The position numbers were made by a program, and so were the translations under genes. 15,612 bases of DNA from Physocladia obscura (taxonomy: Eukaryota; Chytridiomycota; Chytridiomycetes; Chytridiales; Chytriomycetaceae). Shown one piece after another: positions 1 to 8,977 of the stretch. The stretch covers positions 1 to 15,612 of the forward strand of contig JADGJH010000659.1 in assembly GCA_027596945.1 (NCBI GenBank), read 5' to 3'. Position 1 is the first letter of the stretch; the number at the start of each line of letters is the position of its first letter. Below the pieces are notes generated by a model. The model was not told where the DNA came from and made no database searches. It was given only the letters and a program-made list of their open reading frames with translations.

Positions 1-114
1 AAAAATTTTTAAACTAAACTGTTGCCTTTTTTTTTTTTTATTTTTATTATTTTTTTTTTTTTTTTTTTAAATTTTTTTTTTTTTTTTTGTTTTTGACATT
101 TGTGGTTTTGACAG
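1..114 (+). other. T-rich intron end with 3' splice site
   Basis: This stretch is dominated by long T runs, broken by a few A residues, and ends in TTTTGACAG. The following base begins an open, TXNDC17-like exon, so I read it as the 3' part of an intron with a polypyrimidine tract and an AG acceptor at 113-114. TTGAC around 94-98 or 108-112 could serve as branch point. No upstream exon can be recognised before the window edge. The homopolymer runs are also a place where read or assembly errors are likely. Confidence 0.5.
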
Positions 115-399
115 CGATGCTTTGATCAAAAAAGCTGTTGCCTCGTTACCTGGCGCTGTGCTTATCGAATCACATGCTGGCGACCGGCAGACCTGGAGAT
201 CTAATTTAAACTTCTACCGCGCTCATCCTGCTCTGCAGACATACGCCGTGCCAACGCTTTACGAAATTGGAAAGGTTTGAATTCAATTTAAAAATTAAAA
301 ACTCAAAATGCCACTTGCTTTTATTAGAACGGAAAAATCCTTCAGAAACTCGTCGAGTCTGAGATCACTGAACAGAGTTTGGCAGTTTTTATTCAGTGA
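115..399 (+). CDS. TXNDC17-like thioredoxin-fold protein, 3' exons (partial)
   Basis: Two exons, 115-274 and 328-399, separated by a 53-base GT..AG intron (275-327). Together they encode the last 76 or so residues and a TGA stop at 397-399. The first exon starts with one base of a split codon and reads D-A-L-I-K-K, later DRQTWRSN and YAVPTLYEIGK. The second reads NGKILQKLVESE. The order 'W..x(n)..AVPTL...G....KLVESE' matches the C-terminal half of the TXNDC17 (TRP14, DUF953) family, including the cis-proline of the AVPTL element. In that family this fold is a cytosolic disulfide reductase with a CPDC active site. The CxxC pair would lie in an exon left of the window, so activity cannot be judged here. 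The intron is phase 0; unspliced, the frame stops at once (GTT TGA). Family match is from memory of the human protein. Confidence 0.82.
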
Positions 400-1512
400 T
401 AATTTGTGTCTTGTTCAGTTAGAATTAAATGGCAATGAATAAAATAAAAGCTGTGGTAGACTTTCTTCTTTTTATCTTATTTTTATTTTCCTGTCAGCAA
501 TTTATTTTCTTCTTCTCATTCTCATTCTCAAACAGGACAAGATTGAATTCGCTTTAACATGGGAGCTGATGATTTCGTTTCTTTTTTTCTAAAAACAAAA
601 AAAAGCTCCAATGAGAGTAAAATAATTAGGGGGCAATCCCAATTAATCAAGGACTCATCAGAGCTGCTGGTTATCTCTTTTATTTATACACACATTGAGT
701 TGACGTGAATATTGAGGCGGTGCTTGCTTTGATTATGGCGAATTCTCTCAAAACAAATAATTATTTGATATCAAAACGATATTCTGGATGTTAAAAGGGT
801 AAGCTTCTATCAAATAAAAAAATCTGGAACCAACACATTGTTCAAGAACACGGTGGGAGAGATTTAAATTATAAACATGGAACAATTTTGTCAAAAACTG
901 GAATGTAAATTGCAGATAAAACAGCTTTGCACTATTGTGCAGGGCAGTGTCGTTCTACGGTAAATACCGACACAATGAATAAAACGAATATTGAAAGTTG
1001 AAACTGTGATTGCACTGCAACTGTTTTACGTGGTATTTTAAATTAATGCAATCAATTCTGGCCGGTATCATTGTGTTGCTTTTGCAGCACATATCTGATA
1101 TTTTAAACAGAAAAAAAGAAAGAAAAAATTGACAGCAATTATATGGAAGAAATAACCCAAGGTTAGTCGAGTATTTCCTTTTAAAATGAATTTTTTTTGA
1201 TAAATTGCGACAAAAATTGCAGATATTACAAAGTAGAGTTTCTAGTAATAATTCAATATTGGAAACAAACAAAAAAAGTTTTTCTGGTGGTTTCAAATTT
1301 TCATTATGATCCAAATGACATGGGAATTTTAAACTATTTGATTAAGCTCTCGTCTTACTCTAATTCCTATTGCAATAAGAAGTCTGCTGAAGGAAATACT
1401 GTAACTGGGAGAAACAGCATCTTAAAATGGTTGAAAAAGTACATGACAAAAACCTGCTAATTTGATTGATTTCAAAGATCTTTTTAAGACATCCCATGAC
1501 AATAAAGGGTTT
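400..1512. other. AT-rich spacer, no gene recognised
   Basis: Reading frames here are short, AT-driven and lack any recognisable motif; the two longest (955-1314 on minus, 1197-1460 on plus) overlap each other and have low-complexity F/K/N/Y-rich translations. A pyrimidine-rich run ending in CAAACAG near 520-536 looks like a splice acceptor, but the frame behind it closes after about 18 codons and does not continue the TXNDC17-like protein, whose C-terminus is already complete. Confidence 0.4.
438..448 (+). terminator. Tandem AATAAA poly(A) signals after TXNDC17-like gene
   Basis: Two overlapping AATAAA hexamers (438-443 and 443-448) sit 39-49 bases after the stop codon of the TXNDC17-like gene, a sensible position for 3'-end formation. 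Confidence 0.45.
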
Positions 1513-1653
1513 CTAGAAATAGAAACGAAAGTCTTCTTGTTGCTCTGCAGCTTCGGCGTAATGTAAATCTAATTTTGTCTGCAGTATATCCACATTCACT
1601 TTAATCAACGGTGTCGGAACCCCAACAGCGACATCGAAAAATTCAACAATATA
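1513..1653 (-). other. Coding-like open stretch, possible last exon or gene relic
   Basis: On the minus strand 46 codons are open and end in TAG at 1513-1515. The stretch is more GC-rich than its surroundings, and its translation has a balanced composition (for example VGVPTPLIKVNVDIL and LDLHYAEAAEQQEDF), unlike the F/K/N-rich noise around it. There is no in-frame ATG, and I could not find a clear AG acceptor directly upstream at 1654-1680. It could be the last exon of a minus-strand gene whose splice site I cannot place, a relic, or chance. I do not recognise the protein. Confidence 0.2.
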
Positions 1654-2032
1654 TCAAAAGAAAAAAATCAAAAAAGGAGAAAAAGAGGAAAACCAAACAT
1701 ATTGTATTAATGATAAGAATTGTCTTGAAATAGTCATTGTTAGCTTCAACAAACTTTGTTATGCTTTGAAAATGGGATCGGCTGATTTTCTTCTTTCGCA
1801 TCATCAATAAGCTTTTTAGTAACCCCCATGACCCAAAAAATTCAGCAGAGTAATTTGAACAAACCGTCGACTGCTTAGCAGGATTAACCTCTCCTAAGAT
1901 TCGATTCTTTGGAAGGTCTAATGACTCACTTAAAATTCCGAAACCCAAAATTTTGGTAAAAAAATCTCAAGCCCAAGACAAAAAACAAATTTATTTATTT
2001 TTGTAAATCAGGGAGAAAAAGAAGACACCAAG
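1654..2032. promoter_or_regulatory. Upstream region of the sugar transporter
   Basis: About 380 AT-rich bases with no gene I can support. The last 70 are A-rich and the start codon context is CCAAGATGG, with purine at -3 and G at +4, which favours the ATG at 2033. No clear TATA box or operator was recognised. A minus-strand frame at 1643-1948 is open but has no family signature. Confidence 0.25.
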
Positions 2033-3603
2033 ATGGTTGAAGTGATCGACTGGCGGTCCAACACAAACTTCTACACCAAAGGGATGTGGCAGGTGTATTT
2101 TGCCTGCTTCATTGCCTTCTTCAACTCGGCCATCAACGGATACGATTTGTCTGTCTTCAACAACTTGGCAACGTTCAAGTCGTTTGGCGTCTCGTTCACC
2201 GGAAACGACGACTTCAAAGACAATTCCAGCAAATATGCACTGACCAGTGCAATTCTGCAGATCGGATCGATTATCGGCTGCTTCTTTGTCGGGCTTGTTG
2301 CCGACAATCTGGGCCGGCGTGGAGGGATGCTGGTTGGATCCGTGATTATTGTCGTCGGTGTTATTCTTGAGCTCGTTACCAATAATCTCGATGTGTTTAT
2401 TCTTGGGCGATTCCTAATTGGGTTTGGCGTTGTTCAGGTCACCACCGCCGCCCCAACATACACGGTTGAAGTGGCCCATCCACAGTTTCGAGCCCGGGCT
2501 GGCGCCATTTACAATACCGGCTGGAATGTTGGATCGATACCGGCTTCGATCATTCTTCTTGGTTTGTTTCTGAATTATGTTTGATTGAAACGAAATGAAC
2601 TATTTTGTTCACAGCCGTCAGTTACAACGATGCGGACGATAACGCCGTTACTTGGCAAATTCCTGTGGGGATCCAAGCGGCGTTTTCGGCGATTGTTCTG
2701 ATTGGCTGCTTCTTTATTCCTGAGTCGCCGCGTTGGCTGATGAGCAAAGGCCGCGAAGAAGAAGCGCGGAAGTTCCTGATCCACTACCACGGAAACGACG
2801 ACGAAAACCACCCGATCGTCGAATTCACGCTGAAGGAAATGCGCGATGCACTGTCTGGCGAAGAGCGCCAGAATCAGGCCTCCTACGCCGCACTCTTTAC
2901 CGGCCGCGCAATGCTGTACCGAACCAATCTTATTTTGGCAATTGCCTTCTTCTCGCAGTATGCCGGTTCTTGGCTTGCCTCTGGTTTCACTGTTATTGTA
3001 AACGACCAGTTTGGTTTTAACACTCCCCAGCAACAGCTTGGCCTTTCCATCGGCACAAACATCTTCGCGTTCATTTTCTCACAATTCGGGGCTGCGTACG
3101 TCGACCGACTTGGACGTCGCACTATGCTTCTGTACGGGACTATTGCCTACGTTGTCTGTTGGTTTATTATTATCATCTGCTTAAATTCCTTCAACCAAGA
3201 CGAATCTCAAAGTGCACTAGGAATATTTGGTTGGATCATGATTCAAATATTTTCCATGATATACTCCTTCACATGGACTCCATTGAACGCGTTATATCCA
3301 GTCGAAATTCTTCCATATTCGGCTCGTGCCAAAGGTATGGCCCTCTGTCAGTTGTTTATCAACGCTGCCGGAGTTATTCAATCCTGGGTGCTCATTTACG
3401 GCGTCAATGCGTGGGGATGGAAATTCGACGCATTCTACTTGGTTTTCAATGCATTTGCGGCTGTCGTGATCTATTTTACGTTCGTTGAGACCAAAGGGTA
3501 TACTCTTGAGAAGATTGATGAGATCTTTGAGGATCCAAATCCAGTCAAGAAATCCTTGTCTGAGATCCGTACATACGTTTCGGCCTCTGAAAAAAAGTCT
3601 TGA
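2033..3603 (+). CDS. MFS sugar transporter (fungal hexose/lactose permease type)
   Basis: Two exons, 2033-2561 and 2615-3603, joined across a 53-base phase-1 intron (donor GTTTGT, acceptor TTCACAG), give 505 residues, the usual size for this family with 12 membrane segments. Family marks in order: G-Y-D at the end of TM1 (residues 36-38), the loop 2-3 signature D-N-L-G-R-R (91-96), GRFLIGFGV in TM4, the E and R of the TYTVEVAHPQFRARAG loop, PESPRWL at 212-218 at the start of the central loop, VDRLGRR in the second half, YPVEILPYSARAKG, and the closing FVETKGYTLEKIDEIFED. These are diagnostic of sugar porters (TC 2.A.1.1), proton-coupled or facilitative uptake at the plasma membrane. The central-loop pattern resembles lactose-permease-like fungal members, but the substrate cannot be told from sequence by eye. 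Exon 1 read through the intron would stop after seven codons. Confidence 0.95.
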
Positions 3604-4006
3604 TTTTGTCTCACTAATTTGATTTTGTCATTATTTTACCCTTTTTTTAAAATAATTTTACAATTTTTTGTCATGATAGTTGTTTTACCTTTTTTGTTTG
3701 TATTGAAAATTAAAAGAATCGTGGAATATATTTCAGATAATTTGCATGATTCTTTTAGCTATATGTTTAATCCAATTTGATACTGAGTCTTGGAGCAACG
3801 CAAATCCGATCATTAAATCGAATTTTGAGTGTTAGTCAGTAGAGAGTACATTAAACCTCAATAATTTAAAACATGAAAAAACAAAATACTATTTAACATT
3901 TGTAGGTAGCAATGATTTTAAGTATCTTTAAGGTCAAATGATCAAGAAAATTTATTATTTTGTAGTTCAAAAAAGGAAAAAAGAAAAAGCTTCCCAAAAT
4001 AGGAAC
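3604..4006. other. Spacer between transporter and oxidase; 5' region of AOX
   Basis: AT-rich, no RNA gene or motif recognised. The frame of the oxidase is open back to an upstream ATG at 3938, but the 23 residues this would add are lysine-rich and lie in front of a good mitochondrial presequence. I therefore treat 3938-4006 as 5' leader. No canonical AATAAA was found behind the transporter stop; the run of T and A at 3640-3670 may act instead. Confidence 0.35.
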
Positions 4007-5082
4007 ATGATTCCGCAGCTCGTACTTCTTAATCGCAAACTATTCTATTCGGCGCCAGCAGTGTTTCGCAACTTCAACGCAATCCGCTGTTTGCCGTCTT
4101 CATTGTTGGGATTTGAGCGCTGTTTTTCGTCAACTGCGGCACACTTCAACACTTCAAAAACCACTGTCGCCACGCAAGTCTCTTTGCATCCCAAAACTGT
4201 GCTTGATCTCGAACTGAAAAACCATGATCATCTTCTATACCACCCTGTTTACAGCAAGGAGGAAATCGAAGGAATTAAATACACGCATCGGGAAACTCAG
4301 GGCCTGCGCGATCAAGTTGCGTTTAGTGCAATTAGACTTATGCGTTTCGGTTTGCGACAATTTTTCTTCTTTTTTTATATCTTTATATTCTTTTTCTATT
4401 TAAGGCGTAAGGTAAGATTAAAACTCCCAGGGTTTGACTACGCGACTGGTTATGTCGATAAAGTCGGAGTTATGACTGAAACTCAGTGGCTCAACCGTAT
4501 TGTTTTTCTCGAGACGATTGCTGGTGTTCCAGGTGAATATTAGATAATCAATGGTGTCTTTGCTTTTTTTGAATTTACTTTTCAATCAATGCAACAGGTA
4601 TGGTTGCCGGCATGGCGCGCCATATGCGTTCCCTGAGAACTTTAGGTCGCGACAACGGATGGATTAACACACTACTCCAAGAAGCCGAAAACGAACGCAT
4701 GCATCTGCTCACATTCATGAAACTGAAAAATCCAGGCCTCCTATTTCGAACTTTTGTGCTTCTCGCCCAAGGCATCTTCTTCAACGCGTACTTTTTGGCA
4801 TATCTCTTGTCTCCAAAGACATGCCACCGTTTTGTTGGATACCTTGAGGAATCTGCCGTTCACACTTACACACTTTGTTTAAATGATATTGAAGGTGGTG
4901 GAAAAATTGCGCATTGGGGAACGCAGACTGCACCTGAAATAGCAAGATTTTACTGGAGGTTGGGGGATGTAGCAACGGTGAAAGATGTTGTTGCTGTTGT
5001 TCGTGCTGACGAGGCTGACCACAGAGATACAAACCATGTTTTGGCCAGCTTGGATGCGTCGGATAAAAATCCGTTAGCTTAG
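4007..5082 (+). CDS. AOX: Mitochondrial alternative oxidase (ubiquinol oxidase)
   Basis: Three exons, 4007-4349, 4431-4532 and 4598-5082, give 309 residues. The introns are 81 and 65 bases; both are phase 1. The enzyme oxidises ubiquinol and reduces oxygen to water at the matrix face of the inner mitochondrial membrane, bypassing complexes III and IV. All six diiron ligands are present: E142 in LET, E181 and H184 in NERMHL, E232 in LEESA, E287 and H290 in RADEADH. Spacings of 39, 3, 48, 55 and 3 residues fit the family. The first 45 residues are rich in R, S, A and F and poor in acid, as expected of a mitochondrial presequence; that is why I start at 4007 and not at the in-frame ATG at 3938. 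One oddity is that the usual LEEEA motif reads LEESA, with Ser234 in place of the third Glu. The first intron has no stop codon and keeps the frame (see findings). The downstream neighbour is convergent. Confidence 0.97.
4350..4430 (+). other. Stop-free, in-frame intron 1 of the oxidase
   Basis: Donor GTTTGC, acceptor CTCCCAG, length 81 bases (27 codons) with no stop in the reading frame. Removing it joins RLMRFG directly to FDYATGY, which restores the usual family sequence before LET; that supports its being an intron. If retained it would add a very hydrophobic F/Y/I-rich run followed by a basic stretch (RRKVRLK). Confidence 0.85.
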
Positions 5083-5133
5083 CGTTTTTTGCATTTTGAA
5101 TCTTGACTTAGATCCAAACCAAAAAAATAATTG

Positions 5134-5139
5134 AATAAA
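5134..5139 (+). terminator. AATAAA poly(A) signal of the oxidase
   Basis: AATAAA lies 52 bases after the AOX stop codon, inside the 111-base gap to the convergent ABC transporter gene. Confidence 0.5.
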
Positions 5140-5160
5140 GAAATCAGGCGTCACAAATGA

Positions 5161-5166
5161 TTTATT
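5161..5166 (-). terminator. AATAAA poly(A) signal of the ABC transporter
   Basis: TTTATT on the plus strand is AATAAA on the minus strand, 28 bases after the ABC transporter stop. It lies only about 20 bases from the opposing AOX signal, so the two mRNAs probably overlap at their 3' ends. Confidence 0.45.
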
Positions 5167-5193
5167 TTAGGACTTCCAGCATTTTCCAACCGA

Positions 5194-7582
5194 TTATACA
5201 AGTTGAGCTTCAATCAACTTTCTGAACTTACCATCCACCTTTTCCACCAAAGCATCGTATTCACCAATCTCTGCAACATGTCCATCTTCAATCACAATGA
5301 CAATATCTGCCTGTTGGATTGTGCTTAATCTATGCGCAATGGTAATGACAGTCCGCCCCTTGACAATCTTTGACATTGCGTCTTGCACGAGATACTCGCT
5401 GGAAGCATCCAACGCAGAGGTAGCTTCATCCAACACCAATATTCTTGGTTCTTTGAGCAACGCTCGGGCAATTGCAATCCGCTGTTTCTGCCCACCAGAC
5501 ATCGCGACACCCTTTTCGCCTGTATACGTCTCGAACCCATCTGGAAAGCTTTCAATAAATCCAAGTGCGTTTGCCTGGTCTGCAGCTGCGAGAATCTCGG
5601 CATGCGACGCGTCGGGACGCCCGTATGCAATGTTTTCGTGGATCGTTGCGGCGAATAGGGTTGGTTCTTGTGCCACAAATGCGATCGTATTATCACGAAG
5701 GTGCGCACCGTCAAGTGTGCGGAGATCGTGGCCATCGATAGAAATTGATCCTGAATTTGGGTCGTAGAATCGGAGAAGGAGTTGTGCGACGGTAGACTTC
5801 CCGGACCCAGATTTTCCAACGATGGCAACGGTTGTACCAGGTTGGATGGTGAAACTTAGGTTCTTGAATATTGGGGCTTCGGGACGAGTTGGATAGGTGA
5901 AAGACACATTTTTGAATTCAATGAGGCCCGTTATACTTTGTAGTTTTTTTCCGCTTTGGCTTAGTTGTACTGAGCCGCGGGACTCTAATAGTGCGAAAAG
6001 TCGGGCACTGGCACCAACTCCTTTCATAAGTTCGCCATAGAATGAGCTGAGACCAAGCATACTGAAGCCAACATAGGTTGAGTATAAAAAAAAGCTCGTC
6101 AGTTCTCCTGGAGAGATGGTACCAGCGGCAACGAGACTGCCGCCGTAATACAAAATCGCCACGGCCACAAAATTTCCTGCAAATCCTGCCCCACTAAAAA
6201 AACTGGCACTAGCCGTCGTTTCTTTCATGGAAAGTTCATATACTTTGTGTGTTTCGACAGCATATGATTTACTTTCACGCGGCTCTTGCGCGAAGGCGCG
6301 TACAGTTCTAAGAGCATCGAGTTTTTCTTGAGCAACTTGAGTCGTATGGCTTGTGGCAGTTTGAGTTTTTGCGCTAAGGTCACGGACAATTTTGCCATAA
6401 TAAATGGCAGCAAAAGCAATTGGCGGAATGATTGACATCATCGTAAGCTATTTGATTTTAATAAGCAATAAAATAAATACTATGCGCTTATTAAACTTAC
6501 TGTCAAACTTGCATTAACATAAAGCATCATTCCCGTTCCAACAATAGCCATCACGCCGTTGCGCAAACCGTCTGATAAATTCTGTGTGAGAGCCTTTCCC
6601 ACAATAACAGTGTCAGCTGAGAGGCGCGAAATTATTTCACCGGTTCGGTTTTCGTCAAAAAATTTCACATCCTGGCGAATAATGTTGTCGAAAATCCGAT
6701 TTCTCATCCGTTCAATAATCTTTTCTCCGGCCATACGCATGAGCATAATTCTACCGAAATTTGCAGCAGCGCCAACTGAAAAAAATTTAATGATGCAAAA
6801 TGTATTTAATATGTAGGGATTTCGTTTTCTTTTTTTTTGACTTATATTCTTGTGACATTTTTCCTTCCAACTCTACTTCACTCAATAAACGCATTGCGCA
6901 CAAACTTACTCAAAAATACAGCAATCAGACCAGCAAAGAGGGTCTCAAGAGGAAAACTGGACATGAGATGGAGAAATTCGTCGTCAGTAACCTTGAGTCC
7001 CATTTGAACCATGACAAAGTCCAAAATTTTGCCCATGGAGAATGGAATAGACATTGATACGGCGGAAGAGATTAGCAAAAATACACCAGCGCCAAGCAGC
7101 AGCGGAGCTTCGGGACGCGCTAGTTTAAAGATGCGAGAGGTTTCTTTCCAGAAAGAGATCTTTTCGGCGGAATCTTTTGCCTTTAGCGCAAAGGAGGATG
7201 ACGGATTTGATAACTGTTGCAATTGAGGTGATGGTGTATTTGATGTGTGGGTGGGTGGAGAGTTTGATGATTGAGAAGATTGTGATTGCGACGAAAACTG
7301 GCGTTGTGTTACTGTTGCGGGATACGCAAAGCGGTGCCCATTTAGCACAGTTTTTCTGATTCGATTGTTCCCGGGAAGCAGAACTATTTGCGCTAATGAT
7401 CCGCTAGAAGTTAAATGTGCAAACTGAACTGTCGGTTTTTGAAACATTGACTTCGGCATCGCCTGCCAGATCATAAGTTTTGGTATTTGCAACATCGACA
7501 CCGAGAGTATCGGCATTGAAAATTGCGCAGATTGCGATGGCGGCATTATGGTTCGTACTCGAAGAGTGATTCCTGGAAACAT
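5194..7582 (-). CDS. Mitochondrial ABC half-transporter, MDL1/ABCB10-like
   Basis: Three exons on the minus strand, 7582-6910, 6775-6501 and 6447-5194, give 733 residues. The introns are 134 bases (6776-6909, phase 1) and 53 bases (6448-6500, phase 0), both with GTAAGT donors. The first joins AVFL to IGAAANFGRIM and the second joins NASLT to LTMMSIIPPIAF, as in related exporters. Order: an S/T/Q-rich, acid-poor leader of about 130 residues with RQFSSQS near 94-100, then a six-helix exporter membrane domain (helix 1 near 160-180), then the nucleotide-binding domain. In that domain are Walker A GKSGSGKST (527-535), the Q-loop in FVAQEP, the signature MSGGQKQR (from 632), Walker B ILVLDEATSALD (from 652) and the H-loop H688. 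One membrane plus one ATPase domain means it works as a dimer. The family sits in the inner mitochondrial membrane and exports peptides or acts in haem metabolism and stress tolerance. MDL1-like versus MDL2-like assignment is not certain. Catalytic residues are intact. Confidence 0.95.
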
Positions 7583-7739
7583 TTACCGAATTTGCAAAAT
7601 TTCAACCCACGTCAAACATATCAGCCCATGTCAAACAAAGTTAAGATGATAAGTGGTGCAAAACCATCTAGTTAAATATTAAAGTCGATATTAGAATATA
7701 TAAATATTTTTCCGTGTTGTTTAATGGCAGTTTGCTTAA
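7583..7739 (-). promoter_or_regulatory. Upstream region of the ABC transporter
   Basis: AT-rich sequence before the start codon. It holds a TATATAAATATTTT-type run (about 7696-7710), 110 to 130 bases upstream of the ATG, that could act as a TATA element on either strand. Nothing more specific was recognised. Confidence 0.25.
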
Positions 7740-8515
7740 CGAGTAATTTATTTTTATTTCACCAAAACACATCAAATCCTTCATTTCATCCTAAGTTGCC
7801 TAAATTTCAGCGATGTGACATACTTTGTCGCAACACCCTCCTACAGACATAATCACAATCCCAACTTTGCTTGCGTTGACCTCAAATCCAACTTGAGCTG
7901 CTAAAAACGTTGCGCGAAGTCTTGCAACTCCAGAACGTCATCGAGATTACCCGCAGATCAGCTTTTTCAGTTGGCTTCAAAAAACTCGAGCTTTAGTTAC
8001 ACCAAAATCTGGAGCAATTTCGATGCCAAATTACTCGCAAAGATTCGTGAAGGTTATGGGAAAGAGTTTTGTGAGGTTTACTGAATCAATGTTGGGCAAT
8101 TTTTTCTTGATCATTGGTCCTCTCGCCACAAAACTTCCCGCGTAGGTGTATCTAATCTAACTGCATCAGATTTCTCATCCAGTGATCTCGATCCCGTACA
8201 CCCAAACCCAGCAATGAACTTTGCAAAAACATCGCTTGATTTGCACACGCAAAAGCCACGGAGGCGGCGAAACTCATGTCCAGCGCGTGGCGCGAGTATT
8301 TGGCGGACGAGGAGAAACTAGCAAAATGGACAGAACTATTCGGGTCTTCACCCAGGTTCCTGTCAGCGAAGTCGCGGCTGCGAAGTCGTGAAAATCGCAC
8401 TTGTGAACGAATTCAACGATGTTTGCGACGTAAATAACGGCCTCATTTACCTTCTCAAACAGATCCTTCTGGTGTGATACATTAAAGAACCCTTCACGCA
8501 AATACAACTGTTAAT
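7740..8515. pseudogene. CpG-rich, coding-like but broken stretch, unidentified
   Basis: This segment has the base composition of the genes to its left, with many CpG, yet no long open frame. On the plus strand, 7995-8081 reads as a plausible protein piece (TKIWSNFD, AKIREGYGKEFCEVY) ending in TGA. In another frame 8240-8437 is open and holds SAWREYLADEEKLAKWTELF. The minus strand is also open at 8152-8400 and 8274-8507 with no recognisable motif, so strand cannot be settled. I read it as the remains of a host gene broken by small insertions or deletions, possibly cut by the mobile block that begins near 8520. I do not recognise the family. Confidence 0.3.
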
Positions 8516-8529
8516 TTGTTAAAAATTGA

Positions 8530-8870
8530 TTAGTCACATATTTTGTTCTGCCCCTTGTCTGAGTCTCTCAATGCCGATCTAATAACATGTTTCCCAAACA
8601 AATTCTTTGCCAAACTTTTTGTAAAGAGATCTGCTGGGTTTTCTTCAGACTTAGCATGGAGTACTACACATGGATTGCTTTGCACCAGTGACTTTGAGTG
8701 GTTTGAGTCAAGCTCGTGAAAATTGCTGTTGACATTTTCAAGGTAATCAGTATGTAAGATTGTTAATTTTTTTGTTAAATTAGTCTTTGCTGTTGCCCAC
8801 ATTTTCCCATCAAATTTAGTATAGTACTTGCAGTCATTGTAGAGAGTGTATTGTCTCAGGAAATAACTGC
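8530..8870 (-). pseudogene. Copia pol C-terminus (RNase H tail), broken
   Basis: The last open stretch (8530-8802 and some codons upstream) contains EENPADLFTKSLAKN, close to the ENPADIFTKPL motif that ends copia polyproteins, and stops at 8530-8532. Upstream, 8803-8960 holds scrambled pieces with stop codons where the main RNase H motifs should be. Confidence 0.75.
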
Positions 8871-8977
8871 TTTGCCAAATTTGTGCTACTCTCCAGATTT
8901 TGCATCAGCAGGTATTTAGGATCCATCCGATGCAAAATACTGTGCTTTATGTAAATTTTCAAGTTGAGCTGCCTTGA

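Noticed and set aside
520..600. Extra 3' exon of the TXNDC17-like gene after the CAAACAG acceptor
   Set aside because: The protein already ends with the family's normal C-terminal segment at 397-399, and two poly(A) signals lie before this point.
955..1460. Overlapping open frames on both strands (955-1314 minus, 1197-1460 plus)
   Set aside because: AT-driven, F/K/N/Y-rich translations, mutually overlapping, no motif, no splice context.
1643..1948. 101-codon minus-strand frame upstream of the transporter
   Set aside because: No recognisable domain; ends in a low-complexity F/L/I run from an A-rich tract; likely chance, although it lies beside the coding-like stretch at 1513-1653.
2071..3122. 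Minus-strand and other-frame open frames across the sugar transporter
   Set aside because: Shadows of the transporter coding sequence; the plus frame carries all family motifs.
3938..4006. Upstream ATG of the oxidase as the true start
   Set aside because: Would add 23 lysine-rich residues in front of a good mitochondrial presequence; the ATG at 4007 fits better, though both are in frame.
5297..5828. Plus-strand and second minus frames within the ABC transporter
   Set aside because: Shadows of the nucleotide-binding domain coding sequence, which is intact in its own frame.
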